Part shown: positions 18,378 to 27,765 of the stretch, in pieces | Layout: each line of letters starts with the position of its first letter | Numbering within the stretch: the first letter of the stretch is position 1 | From: an uncultured Spirochaetales bacterium | GTDB lineage: Bacteria; Spirochaetota; Spirochaetia; Sphaerochaetales; Sphaerochaetaceae | Assembly: GCA_949287505.1 (NCBI GenBank) | Contig: CASEGX010000120.1 | Coordinates: 1-55,414, forward strand | Length of the DNA: 55,414 nucleotides | Direction: 5' to 3' | The notes under the pieces: generated by a model | Databases searched by the model: none | Told to the model about the DNA's origin: nothing | Seen by the model: only the letters and a program-made list of their open reading frames with translations | Program-made: the position numbers and the translations under genes

Positions 18378-20153
18378 ATGCACCTAATAGAAAAAGCTGC
18401 AGGAAGGGAGATAAGGGCCGCGCAAGTCGTGTTCTCCGCCTCTTCCCTGTCTTCACTTCCTGAGAGAATCAGAGAAGAAGCAATATCAGATGCAGAGGCC
18501 GCAAGCACCTCTGCTTTTCCTTACCTTGACCTTGCTCTCTACAGGGATTTCTCAAGGACAGGAAACCGCAAGAACTATGAGACACCTTATTTCAGGAAAA
18601 GGAAGATGCTCTCGGATCTTGTCATTGGTGAATGCGTAGAGAACAAAGGACGCTTTGTGGAGAAAATAGAGGAAGGCATATGGTCTTTGCTTTCCGAGCC
18701 ATCATGGACAATCCCTGCGCATAACACATATATAAGAGACAAGGAAGCAACCGACACACCTCATATCGACAGGCAGATTCTTGATCTTTTCCAGTGTGAG
18801 ACCGGGGAAATACTTGCGCTTGCGATTTCACTTCTGAGCGAAAAGCTCAATCCTGTTCTCATAGCGGACACAGAGCATGTTCTTCGCCAAAGGATACTCC
18901 TCCCTTATACATCCGATCATTTCTGGTGGATGGGCAATGACGGACCGCTTAATAACTGGGCACCATGGTGTACGCAGAATGTACTTCTTTCCACCCTCAC
19001 CCTCAATCTTGATGATAAAGACAGGAACAAGGTCATCAGGACTGCAATAGGAACACTCGATGAATATATAGATTCCTATCCGGAGGACGGAGGATGCGAT
19101 GAGGGAGCTTCTTACTACCATGCGGCGGCGCTTGCACTCTGGGGAGCCCTGCATGTGCTTTCACGAGCAACAGGACTCGATTTCAGATCAGTATTCTCCA
19201 GCCCGAAGGTGAAGGCAATGGCTGAATACATAGAGAAGGTGCACGTTGCTGATGACATTTATCTCAATTTCGCTGACTGCTCACCCAAAGCCGGGCATCT
19301 CACTGCACGCGAATTCCTTTTCGGAAAGGCTGTGAACAGTGAAAGCCTAATGCATCATGCAGCGCTGGATGCCGCTCATTCATGGAAGGAAAGCGACAAC
19401 AATTACAATCTTTTCTATAAGTATGTCGCTCTTGCAAGCGCAAATGATATTGAGAAGGAAGCAAAGAGAAAAACACCGGCAGAGAAACCGGGGTTCACAT
19501 CTTTCGGGGGAACAGGCCTTGCCATATACAGGGAAAAGGATATTGTATTCGCCATAAAAGGCGGCAATAACGGTGAGAGCCATAATCACAATGATGCGGG
19601 AAGCTTCATCCTCTATAAGGGAACAAGGCCATGCCTTATCGACATCGGTGTGGAGACATATACAAAAACAACGTTCTCGAAGGATCGTTATACACTTCCT
19701 CCAATGAGGAGCACTTACCACAATCTTGTAAATTTTCCGCCACTGGAACAGCACGATGGGGAGGAATACAGGGCAATCACTCTCAGCATGACCGCGAATT
19801 CTGCCTCCTTCGATCTCACAGGTGCATATGAAAGCGGAAAGGGATTGAAGAAATACATCAGAAGAATGGTATTTGACAGAAAGAACGCAAGAATAGCAAT
19901 CGAGGAAGACTACGATACAGCTCAGAGCGGAGTCCTTTCGCTTATCAGCACGGAGCGTCCCGAAATTGAGAAAGAGAGTATAATCTGGCCTGTTTTCAAA
20001 GCTGTATTCCCTGCAGAAATTGAATGCAGGGTGGAGGCGATAAGAATAACGGATGCAAGGCTCAGAGCCGCATGGCCTGAGACGCTTTACAGAACACTCA
20101 TAACACTTCCCCATGCGCTTACATGGCATATAGATATCGAAGAAGGAGAATGA
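18378..20153 (+). CDS. Heparinase II/III-like protein (second type)
   Basis: This is a 591-aa cytoplasmic protein. An alpha-helical N-terminal half ('NNWAPWCTQN' around 192-201, 'GGCDEGASYYHAA' around 238-250) is followed by a heparinase II/III beta domain with the 'GGNNGESHNHNDAGSF' block (395-410), including H402 and H404. Candidates for the catalytic set are N192/N193, Y246/Y247 and H402. It differs clearly from the two other lyases of the locus in length and in the 'NHND' motif, so it probably cleaves another linkage or a shorter oligomer. The start at 18378 is one base after the GH88 stop; a longer in-frame extension overlaps GH88 and is rejected. Confidence 0.82.
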   Translation: MHLIEKAAGREIRAAQVVFSASSLSSLPERIREEAISDAEAASTSAFPYLDLALYRDFSRTGNRKNYETPYFRKRKMLSDLVIGECVENKGRFVEKIEEGIWSLLSEPSWTIPAHNTYIRDKEATDTPHIDRQILDLFQCETGEILALAISLLSEKLNPVLIADTEHVLRQRILLPYTSDHFWWMGNDGPLNNWAPWCTQNVLLSTLTLNLDDKDRNKVIRTAIGTLDEYIDSYPEDGGCDEGASYYHAAALALWGALHVLSRATGLDFRSVFSSPKVKAMAEYIEKVHVADDIYLNFADCSPKAGHLTAREFLFGKAVNSESLMHHAALDAAHSWKESDNNYNLFYKYVALASANDIEKEAKRKTPAEKPGFTSFGGTGLAIYREKDIVFAIKGGNNGESHNHNDAGSFILYKGTRPCLIDIGVETYTKTTFSKDRYTLPPMRSTYHNLVNFPPLEQHDGEEYRAITLSMTANSASFDLTGAYESGKGLKKYIRRMVFDRKNARIAIEEDYDTAQSGVLSLISTERPEIEKESIIWPVFKAVFPAEIECRVEAIRITDARLRAAWPETLYRTLITLPHALTWHIDIEEGE

Positions 20154-20154
20154 C

Positions 20155-20931
20155 ATGATAATCGAGATAATCAGGAACGGAGAGACAATTGCCAGGTCTT
20201 CTGGAAATGGCGAGAGCTATCTTGTATACGACAGAAGCTATGAGGAGGGGGATTCAATTCGCCTTACTCCGGAAAAACAGGGTTTCATAACACTGCAGCT
20301 GGATGCTGTTCTTGGAAGAGCGACTCTCTATACAAACGGAACCCCGCTTACAATGACAATTCCATTTGCGGAAAAGCATGATTGCTATCATGAAGCCGTA
20401 TTCAGAGGAGAAAGCCATTTTCTCTGGGCAAGGAATGCATATGAATGGGAGTGCTGCGGTTACCGCAATCTTTCCCTGAATCCATATGATACACATGAGA
20501 ACACATCACTTTTTCCCCATGCAAAAGCCAATATAGAGACAAGAGGAGAATCCGTATTCGCAGCACGTAATGCAATAGACGGCATAGTGGCTTCAAATGG
20601 ACATGGAAAATGGCCGTGGTCAAGCTGGGGAATCAACAGGGATCCGAATGCTGAGCTTTCCCTGGATTTCGGACGGGAAATCGTAACTGACAGAGTGATT
20701 TTCTACACACGCGCAGATTTTCCACACGATGCATGGTGGACTGAAGCCACTCTCACCTTCTCTGATGGAAGCAGTATCAGCGTCCCCCTTGAGAAGAAAG
20801 ATGGTCCCCAGACAATTCAGTTCCCGGCAAGAAAGACAACATCCCTCATGCTTTCGCATCTGATAAAAGCTGATGATCCATCTCCATTCCCGGCGCTCAT
20901 ACAGCTTGAGGTATACGGCTCAGAAGCCTAA
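20155..20931 (+). CDS. Discoidin (F5/8 type C)-like domain protein of unknown function
   Basis: This 258-aa protein is encoded directly after the second-type lyase (one base after its stop). Residues about 1-110 form a beta-rich N-terminal part. Residues about 130-258 resemble an F5/8 type C carbohydrate-binding jelly roll ('ARNAIDGIVASNGHGKWP', 'LSLDFGREIVTDRVIFYTR', 'WTEATLTFSDGSS', 'LIQLEVYGSE'). No signal peptide or catalytic motif was recognised. In a cytoplasmic pathway it may bind or hold oligosaccharide, or form a subunit of the neighbouring lyase. Its last codons overlap the convergent lyase gene by 4 bp. Domain assignment is by pattern recognition and moderately sure. Confidence 0.65.
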   Translation: MIIEIIRNGETIARSSGNGESYLVYDRSYEEGDSIRLTPEKQGFITLQLDAVLGRATLYTNGTPLTMTIPFAEKHDCYHEAVFRGESHFLWARNAYEWECCGYRNLSLNPYDTHENTSLFPHAKANIETRGESVFAARNAIDGIVASNGHGKWPWSSWGINRDPNAELSLDFGREIVTDRVIFYTRADFPHDAWWTEATLTFSDGSSISVPLEKKDGPQTIQFPARKTTSLMLSHLIKADDPSPFPALIQLEVYGSEA

Positions 20932-22850
20932 ACAAAGAGCCTTGTCCCGATTTCCCTCTCCCCTGCTTTCCTGTCGAAATATGTCAGGCTGCCGAAACCT
21001 GAGCAGCCTCCCGCAAGGAAAGTATCGGTGGGGGAAGCATACTCTTTATGGGCACAGACTATAACAAGGTCCTTCTCTCCTGAGACAACTGATACAGCTT
21101 CAATTGTCTCATGGGAGAATGTTATTCCCTTGAAGTTGCTCCTGACGTCCAGAAGCTCTGCTTCAGCTTCATCACCTGAGAAATCGAAGATGGTCCAGAG
21201 AGAGGCAGATCCCTCCGCACAAAGCTTCATGGATACGGCTTTATTATCTGCCTTCTGGTTATAATGCCTGCTTATTGAGGATGGAATCATACTGCAGGAC
21301 AAAGAAGAAGCGGAAAGCCCTGTAATCCTCGCATCGCCAGCTTGCACAATGTTTCCTGTCACCACAGGCTCTATATCCTCGGCAAAATGCCACAGAATCT
21401 CATAATCATGCTTTCCAGCTGCATAGAACTCATCGATGACTGCGAGAGTCTGATGCTTTTTGAGCCAGAGCACACGTCTGTTCACGAAAACCCCGGAAGA
21501 TATGTACCCAAGGTGTCCCCCTTCAAATGCCACCGCTTCCCCTTTGAAAGAAGCTTTGGCATTAACCGCCTTATTCAATGAAAGACATTCCCAGCTGTCC
21601 TTCTCAGGATAGCATTCCACTCCATCCACGATTACTGAGTTATGGGCCCTCTGGTCCTTGAAATCCCGTCTTCCACCGTCAAATACATATGTGTAGCGTC
21701 CGGCATCAACGAGGAAATCACGGCCTTTATCGACAAACGAGACATGTGTCTGATCCGAGTGCCCGTGACCGGCCCCGAGTGTTCCTGCATGGAAAGAAAG
21801 ATAGGAATCAGAACTTCCCCAGCCTGTTCTTGCAAAACCGTTTCCGCTTTCTGAAAGGAAGAAATCACAGGATGAAGGGAGAACAGGAAGCAGTGCATCA
21901 TATTTCCTTATTCCTTCTTCCCCTACCAGGAATGAGGTCTCAAAATCAAGGAAAGGAAACGCAACGCTTTTAATCTCACCATCCATGAAGACATAAGATG
22001 CGTAAGTGAGAAGATCCTTCATGTTGATATCATCACTGTCACCCATCATCGGCTCCGCTCCATCCGGCTTCATGAATGCCATTGCAGCATGTGCCATACT
22101 ATGGACCTTATCTCTGAACCAGGGCTGAAGCTCATAACCATAGATGTCTGAAAACAGAACGACATCAAGGTATTCCCTCATCACCTCATTGTGATACATC
22201 GGGGATTGCTCCCACTGCATGCCATCGTCATATACCTCGTTCTGCAGTTCCTTCGAAAGACGGAAGAGCGCTTCCTTCTGCCATTCTGGACGATGGAATA
22301 CGCAGGCTGCGGTATATAACCCATGATTTGCAAGCACCCCCCAGTTACTCATCAGATGATAGCTGTTCCAGGCATTTTCAAGGATGAAAGAGGCATGATC
22401 CTCAACAGATGCCATGAACTTATCCTTAACGGCAGCAAATGCCGTGCTGTCCTTCAAAAGTAGATATGATTTCACAAAGGTATCAAGACGGATACCGGAC
22501 TCGATTGTCCTCCAGGCCTTTGCAGAGGCAGGGTCATCAGAGCGGACGGTATCTATCCACAGCAGGAGCTGGGAAGAAAAACACTCTGCATATTTCTCAT
22601 CACCTGTAAGCACATATGCTTCTCCCAGGGCGATGAAATGCTTGAGGCGGTTGAAAGCATATACCCACTCCGGATCCCCTCCAGGCTGATGCAGGAAGTC
22701 GATTCTATCTGTGAATACTTCTGCTTTATATGTCCGTTCCATATCCCAGCGCTGGTTGAATATGAAACGCTGGGCAACAGCATCCTCTGCTGTCTGTATA
22801 GCACTCTCCGCATCTTCCCTGCAGTTAGCCAGAATATGTTCTTTAAGCAT
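20928..22850 (-). CDS. Heparinase II/III-family polysaccharide lyase (third, convergent)
   Basis: This 640-aa protein resembles the lyase at 15283-17202 over its length. Helical-domain motifs: 'EWVYAFNRLKHF' (61-72), 'SNWGVLANHG' (N169, H176) and 'WEQSPMYHNE' (Y219). Beta-domain motif: 'GAGHGHSDQTH' (H362/H364), then 'VDAGRYTYVFDGGRRD'. No signal peptide. It runs opposite to the main operon and overlaps its last gene by 4 bp, so it has its own promoter in the 86-bp gap shared with the epimerase-like gene. A ribosome-binding site AGAGG lies about 9 bases before ATG. Differing loops from its paralogue suggest a different sulfation or uronate preference. Confidence 0.87.
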   Translation of the reverse strand: MLKEHILANCREDAESAIQTAEDAVAQRFIFNQRWDMERTYKAEVFTDRIDFLHQPGGDPEWVYAFNRLKHFIALGEAYVLTGDEKYAECFSSQLLLWIDTVRSDDPASAKAWRTIESGIRLDTFVKSYLLLKDSTAFAAVKDKFMASVEDHASFILENAWNSYHLMSNWGVLANHGLYTAACVFHRPEWQKEALFRLSKELQNEVYDDGMQWEQSPMYHNEVMREYLDVVLFSDIYGYELQPWFRDKVHSMAHAAMAFMKPDGAEPMMGDSDDINMKDLLTYASYVFMDGEIKSVAFPFLDFETSFLVGEEGIRKYDALLPVLPSSCDFFLSESGNGFARTGWGSSDSYLSFHAGTLGAGHGHSDQTHVSFVDKGRDFLVDAGRYTYVFDGGRRDFKDQRAHNSVIVDGVECYPEKDSWECLSLNKAVNAKASFKGEAVAFEGGHLGYISSGVFVNRRVLWLKKHQTLAVIDEFYAAGKHDYEILWHFAEDIEPVVTGNIVQAGDARITGLSASSLSCSMIPSSISRHYNQKADNKAVSMKLCAEGSASLWTIFDFSGDEAEAELLDVRSNFKGITFSHETIEAVSVVSGEKDLVIVCAHKEYASPTDTFLAGGCSGFGSLTYFDRKAGEREIGTRLFV

Positions 22851-22936
22851 CCCTATACCTCTTTACCTCATGATAATCCATGTAAGCGAAAATGATAATT
22901 ATTGCGCCCTTGAAAACCCTGTTTTAAACTTCTTTC

Positions 22937-23932
22937 ATGATCAGTGTTCTTATCATCGGCGGTTCGGGAAATATAAGTTCATCGGTAAGCCAGCTTGCAA
23001 TCAGGAAGGGCTATTCACTTACGATACTCAACAGAGGAAACAATGAAGAGATAGAGGGAGCTGAGCATCTGAGAGCTGATGTCCATGATACGGATGAAAT
23101 GAAAGCTCTCCTTTCTGGCCGTACATGGGATGTCGTTGCAGATTTCATAGCATTCAACAAGGACGATGCCGAGCGGGATATATCACTCTTTGCCAATCAC
23201 ACAGGACAATTCATCTTCATAAGCAGCGCCTCCTGCTATGCAAAGCCATTGACCAGCTACCCGATTACAGAGTCAGTACCGCTAAAGAATCCATATTCGC
23301 CATATGCCCATAATAAGATAGAAGCAGAGAAAGCCTTCATGCAGGCCTTTGAAGAGAATGATTTCCCGGTGACAATTGTCAGGCCTTCTCATACATATTC
23401 AACACGTTTTCCGTTTCCGCTTGGCAAAGGAAGCGAGTATACAATCGTAGACAGAATAAAGAAGGGACTGCCTGTCGTGAGCCCAGGAGACGGCACATCA
23501 CTCTGGACAGTGACTCATTCCGATGATTTCGCAAAAGGGTTCACTGGACTATTCGGACTTGAAAAAGCAATCGGAAATGCTTATCACATAACATCCGATG
23601 AGATCCTCCCATGGGATGGGATATACAATGAGGTCGGCAGAGCTGTCGGGATGGAACCGAGAATCGTCCATGCACCTTCAGAGATCATTGCACTGGAAGA
23701 TCCTGAAGGAAAGGCCAATTTCATGGGGGACAGGAAATGGAGTCTCATCTTTGACAATTCAAAGATAAAGAATGCCGTTCCCGGTTTCTGCTGTACAATA
23801 CCATTTTCCGTCGGAATCCGCCGTACGCTTTCATGGTTTGATGAAAAAGAGGAGAGGAAGATCATAACAGAAGAGACGAACGGAATCATGGAAAGAATCA
23901 TCGGGAGAATGGAGAGAGCATACAGCAATTGA
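22937..23932 (+). CDS. NAD-dependent epimerase/dehydratase-family (extended SDR-like) protein
   Basis: This 331-aa Rossmann protein has the nucleotide-binding motif 'IIGGSGNIS' at residues 6-14, 'NRG' after beta-2 at 32-34 and an active-site YxxxK at Y123/K127 ('SPYAHNKIEAE'), preceded by 'ISSASCY' (95-101). It acts on NDP-sugars or similar substrates in its family, with NAD(P). Atypical: the usual GxxGFIG is GGSGNIS. It may belong to the adjacent glycan locus (divergent from the third lyase) or act independently; the substrate is not deducible. The start codon lacks a good ribosome-binding site. Confidence 0.8.
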   Translation: MISVLIIGGSGNISSSVSQLAIRKGYSLTILNRGNNEEIEGAEHLRADVHDTDEMKALLSGRTWDVVADFIAFNKDDAERDISLFANHTGQFIFISSASCYAKPLTSYPITESVPLKNPYSPYAHNKIEAEKAFMQAFEENDFPVTIVRPSHTYSTRFPFPLGKGSEYTIVDRIKKGLPVVSPGDGTSLWTVTHSDDFAKGFTGLFGLEKAIGNAYHITSDEILPWDGIYNEVGRAVGMEPRIVHAPSEIIALEDPEGKANFMGDRKWSLIFDNSKIKNAVPGFCCTIPFSVGIRRTLSWFDEKEERKIITEETNGIMERIIGRMERAYSN

Positions 23933-23967
23933 CAGCATGATCAGAGATAGAATACAAATCTGAGCGG

Positions 23968-24873
23968 ATGACCAGAACAACAAGAACAATCATAGACTAT
24001 GCATACATTGTCATCGGCTCAGCAATCACAGCTTTAGCTGTCGTCATTTTCCTGAATCCGGCAAGACTCGCGCCCGGAGGGGTTTCAGGTATAGCTACAA
24101 TACTTTTCCATCTTGCTGGATGGGATTTAGGATTGACGATATTCGTTCTCACCCTGCCACTGTTTCTTGCAGGACTGAAGCTTTTCGGGAAGCAGTATGG
24201 TGTGAAGACACTGCTTGGCAGCATCCTGCTGTCAGTATTCACCTCCATATGGTCCGCTGTCTTCGGGGACTACGGAATCCTTGATTATTCAAAGGAAATC
24301 TCCATATGGCTCTCATCCCTCTTCGGCGGCGTTGTATCAGGTATAGGCATAGGCCTTGTGATGAAATCGGGATCGAATACCGGAGGAACTGACATAATTG
24401 CCCAGATAATAGCACGGTACACTTCCCTTTCACTGGGAACTGCTCTTTTCATTGTAGATGGTGTGATAATTGCAGTTGCTGCAGTCTTTTTCGGACTTGA
24501 GAGCGCGCTCTATGCCATCGTTGTGGCCTATATAACAACCGTTGTGGTGAACAAGATAGTCCTTTCCATGGGCACGAACTATGCAAAAACCGTTTTCATC
24601 ATCTCCGAGAGGATTGAGGAAATCGGGACTTTTATATCGGAGACGATGGACAGAGGGGCCACTGTCCTGAATTCAAAGGGATTCTATACAAAGGAGCCAA
24701 GGCCGATGATCATGACAGTAATTCCGAATCAGGATGTATCGAGACTGACCAGGGCCGTGAACAGGATCGATCCAAAAGCTTTCATGATAATCAATGAGAC
24801 GTTCCACGTTCTTGGAGAAGGCTACACTCCAATCGAGAAAATAGCCCATACAAGCGATGTTACACAGCATTGA
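23968..24873 (+). CDS. YitT-family membrane protein with DUF2179 domain
   Basis: This 301-aa protein has about five or six membrane segments in its first 200 residues, with the conserved YitT blocks 'FLNPARLAPGGVSGIATILFH' (split around residues 29-50) and 'GSNTGGTDIIAQII' (about 134-147). A soluble DUF2179 domain follows (about 230-290, 'MDRGATVLNSKGFYT', 'PMIMTVIPNQD'). The DUF2179 fold resembles ligand-binding ACT-like modules, but the transported or sensed solute is unknown. It starts 36 bases after the epimerase-like gene and may share its transcript. Confidence 0.9.
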   Translation: MTRTTRTIIDYAYIVIGSAITALAVVIFLNPARLAPGGVSGIATILFHLAGWDLGLTIFVLTLPLFLAGLKLFGKQYGVKTLLGSILLSVFTSIWSAVFGDYGILDYSKEISIWLSSLFGGVVSGIGIGLVMKSGSNTGGTDIIAQIIARYTSLSLGTALFIVDGVIIAVAAVFFGLESALYAIVVAYITTVVVNKIVLSMGTNYAKTVFIISERIEEIGTFISETMDRGATVLNSKGFYTKEPRPMIMTVIPNQDVSRLTRAVNRIDPKAFMIINETFHVLGEGYTPIEKIAHTSDVTQH

Positions 24874-24933
24874 GAATAAGCCTCTTCCATTCTGCTGGAA
24901 AAAGCTGCAGAATTACCAATCGGGAGGTATTGA

Positions 24934-26319
24934 ATGCGTAGGCTGTCAGAAGCTGAATTCCGTGAACACTCACTTTCATCGAATGCATACGGCCTAATCA
25001 TCCAGGTGGGAATACCTCTCGCGATATTCGCACTCTTTGCATCCCTTTTCTCCCTTATCGATACAGCTATGGCAAGTCGCCTCGGAACCATAGATGTCTC
25101 TACTGTGGCGTATATGAATCAGCTCAGGATGATTCTCAACTCCCTCGGTACAGGACTCGGGACAGGTTCCATGATCATGATAAACCGTGCCTACGGAGCA
25201 GGAGACAATGAGAAAACAAATGAGTTAATGAATACTCTCATACGGCTTCTTCTGATACTCTCTGCGATTTTCCTCCTCATGATTCCATTCGTGCCCTGGA
25301 TACTGAAAGCGATAAGCACGCCGGCGGAGTTCATTGAGGAAGGTACGGATTATTTCCGTCTCCTTATTCTGGCGACAGTGGTTAATTTCATAAACATGAT
25401 CTACATCAATGTCGAGAAATCACGGGGAAGGACCGGAGTGATTATGATTGCGAATCTGTCAATGATGGTATTGAAGCTCATCCTCACCTATCTTTTCATC
25501 TATGTCCTGGATAAGGGTATTGCCTACATAGCACTGGCCACCTTCATAACATATGCATCCTGTGCAATTTATGCACTGCCGCATCTTTTTGATAAATCCA
25601 GCATATTCTGCATAAGATTCTCCCGGGTACTTCACACAAAAAAAGGATATCCAAGATCCCTTATCGGTCTGTCATGTCCCGTTGCTGTAGAAGATTCGGC
25701 ATTCTCACTTGGCAAGGTGATCGTCAATTCAATTGCTGCTTCTTATGGGGCAGAGATGATAGGTGCCCTTGGAATCTCAAACAACGTCAGCGGACTCGCT
25801 GCCAACTTCGAGAATGGATTCTCTGATGCCTCAAGTTCAATAGTCAGCCAGAATTTCGGAGCTGGAAAATACAGGAGAGCTGTCAATGTCTATAAGGCAA
25901 GCCTGGTAGTGACCTTTCTATCATGCCTTCTTGCACTCTCAATTCTTTTTGCAGCAAGTGATAAGCTCATCCCGATATTTGCAACCAGCCGTGATGGCCT
26001 CAATGAATCTTTCATGGCGACGATAAAACGCATCTTCGCCTATGATTCACTCAGCTGTCTTGGCGGTGCAATAAATGGTGCAGGTATGGATTTCCTCCTG
26101 GGACTGGGTAAGACGAAAATAACGCTCTTTCTTAATTTCCTGAAGATTTTCGTATTCCGGATTCCTGTCCTATTCGTACTTCAGCTTTTCATAAGCGATG
26201 GAGCGACTGCACTTGGAATCATGATGATGATATCAAACTGCGTCAGTGCACTTCCAACAACTCTTATATGCATCATCATCGCCCGTAAGCTCATAGCTAA
26301 AGAAAGAAATGATGATTAA
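24934..26319 (+). CDS. MATE-family efflux transporter (1)
   Basis: This 461-aa protein has about 12 membrane segments in two MatE repeats. Repeat marks include 'GTGLGTGSMIMINRAYGAGDNEK' (around 70-92) and the matching second-half block 'SSSIVSQNFGAGKYRRA' (around 305-321). MATE proteins export drugs or metabolites using Na+ or H+ gradients. GGGAGG precedes ATG by 7 bases. Its 3' end overlaps the convergent second MATE gene by 4 bp, so the two have separate promoters. Confidence 0.9.
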   Translation: MRRLSEAEFREHSLSSNAYGLIIQVGIPLAIFALFASLFSLIDTAMASRLGTIDVSTVAYMNQLRMILNSLGTGLGTGSMIMINRAYGAGDNEKTNELMNTLIRLLLILSAIFLLMIPFVPWILKAISTPAEFIEEGTDYFRLLILATVVNFINMIYINVEKSRGRTGVIMIANLSMMVLKLILTYLFIYVLDKGIAYIALATFITYASCAIYALPHLFDKSSIFCIRFSRVLHTKKGYPRSLIGLSCPVAVEDSAFSLGKVIVNSIAASYGAEMIGALGISNNVSGLAANFENGFSDASSSIVSQNFGAGKYRRAVNVYKASLVVTFLSCLLALSILFAASDKLIPIFATSRDGLNESFMATIKRIFAYDSLSCLGGAINGAGMDFLLGLGKTKITLFLNFLKIFVFRIPVLFVLQLFISDGATALGIMMMISNCVSALPTTLICIIIARKLIAKERNDD

Positions 26320-27695
26320 TGCATTACCTTCACTGTAGAAAAAGCTCTTCTGCGCACAATGAAATACGCAATCAGCACCGCACATCCCGTGATTGCCCAG
26401 GAGATGGGATATACAGCCATCAGTACATCAAACTCATGATAGATGCGGCAGATTGTATATGCCCAGAAGAGACGGAACACACATGTTCCGAAAACGGTGA
26501 GGATGGCAGGAAGCAGCGAGTGTCCTATTCCCCTCAGAGCCGCTCCTCCTATTTCATATGTCGATACAAGGAAATAGATTGTAAGAAGCATTCTCATCCT
26601 GATCTCTGCGTATTTCAGAACCTCTGGATCGCTGGAAAACAGGGAAGTGAACATTCCCTGCCCCAGAAGGAATATCCAGCTGAGAAGTGCTGAAAAGATG
26701 ATGGCCATCAGAAGAGAAAGACGGAATACCTTCCGGCATCTGTCATAGTTCCCTGCACCATAGTTCTGACTTGTGAATGTAACGGCAGCCTGCGTGAAGG
26801 CAGAAACCATGAAATATGAGAAGTTATCGAAATTAAGTGCTACAGCAGAACCTGCAACTGCAGCTGTACCAAAGCCATTGAGCACTGACTGTATTATGAC
26901 ATTCGAAAGCGAGAATACCATGCTCTGGAGCCCTGCAGGAAGGCCGATGCCGAGGATCCTGCCGATATCCGACTTGGAGACTCCGAGTTTTCTGATATCC
27001 AGCCGGATTTCGCTTTTTTCCTTTATCAGGAATACTATGACCATCACTGAACTGACAATGTTCGATATCACAGTTGCTATTGCGACCCCTGCAACATCAA
27101 GATGGAAGACAATGACGAAAAACAGATTGAGACAGCAATTCAGGATCCCTGATATGACAAGACAATACAGCGGTCTCCTGGTGTCTCCTACGCTGCGGAG
27201 TATTGCCGAACCAAAGTTGTAAAGCATTATGAATGGCATTCCAAGCGCATAAATCCTAAGATACTCCACTGCGTATGGCAGCACAGCCTCCGGTGTATTC
27301 ATTGCTGTAAGAATCGGCTCGGCTATTGCAAGACCAAGAAAGAGAAGGAATATGCCGCTTATCGCAGCAAGCGTCATTGCTGTATGTACGGCAGTCCTCA
27401 CCTTCTCTGCATTCCGTGCTCCGATGAATGCAGAGACAACGACATTCGCACCAACTGAGACACCGACAAAAAGATTGATGATCAGATTGATTACAGGACC
27501 ATTGCAGCCCACTGCGGCTGTAGCGGCAGCGGGATCGGAAGCAAAATGTCCGACAACTGCGACATCTGCGGAATTGAAAAGCTGCTGCAGGATACTGCTG
27601 GCAGCAAGAGGAAGAGCGAATAAAAGGATTTTATCCGCCAGCGAACCGGAAAGCATATCCACCTTTCCAGCTCCAGGATTTCTTTGAATGCCCAT
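26316..27695 (-). CDS. MATE-family efflux transporter (2)
   Basis: This 459-aa, 12-segment MATE protein resembles the large DinF/NorM-like bacterial group. Motifs: 'SADVAVVGHFAS' (about 42-53), 'GVSVGANVVVSAFIGARNAEK' (about 78-98) and 'FTQAAVTFTSQNYGAGNYDRCRK' in the second half. It sits 60 bp after the MerR regulator gene on the same strand and may be co-transcribed with it. The substrate is unknown. Confidence 0.9.
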   Translation of the reverse strand: MGIQRNPGAGKVDMLSGSLADKILLFALPLAASSILQQLFNSADVAVVGHFASDPAAATAAVGCNGPVINLIINLFVGVSVGANVVVSAFIGARNAEKVRTAVHTAMTLAAISGIFLLFLGLAIAEPILTAMNTPEAVLPYAVEYLRIYALGMPFIMLYNFGSAILRSVGDTRRPLYCLVISGILNCCLNLFFVIVFHLDVAGVAIATVISNIVSSVMVIVFLIKEKSEIRLDIRKLGVSKSDIGRILGIGLPAGLQSMVFSLSNVIIQSVLNGFGTAAVAGSAVALNFDNFSYFMVSAFTQAAVTFTSQNYGAGNYDRCRKVFRLSLLMAIIFSALLSWIFLLGQGMFTSLFSSDPEVLKYAEIRMRMLLTIYFLVSTYEIGGAALRGIGHSLLPAILTVFGTCVFRLFWAYTICRIYHEFDVLMAVYPISWAITGCAVLIAYFIVRRRAFSTVKVMH

Positions 27696-27733
27696 AGCCC
27701 ACCACCTATCTGTGCAATGATATTCCGGCTCTC

Positions 27734-27765
27734 AGCAGATTGCAATCTTATTATCTCAATCTGCT
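27734..27765 (-). other. 9-bp inverted repeat at the 3' end of the MerR gene
   Basis: AGCAGATTG and CAATCTGCT form a perfect stem with a 14-nt loop that includes the last codons and stop of the MerR gene. No T-run follows, so it could be a weak attenuator between the MerR and second MATE genes or a site bound by a regulator. Confidence 0.35.

Noticed and set aside
24887..24913. Terminator between the YitT-family and first MATE genes
   Set aside because: A 7-bp stem (ATTCTGC/GCAGAAT) exists but no T-run follows, and it lies close to the MATE ribosome-binding site.
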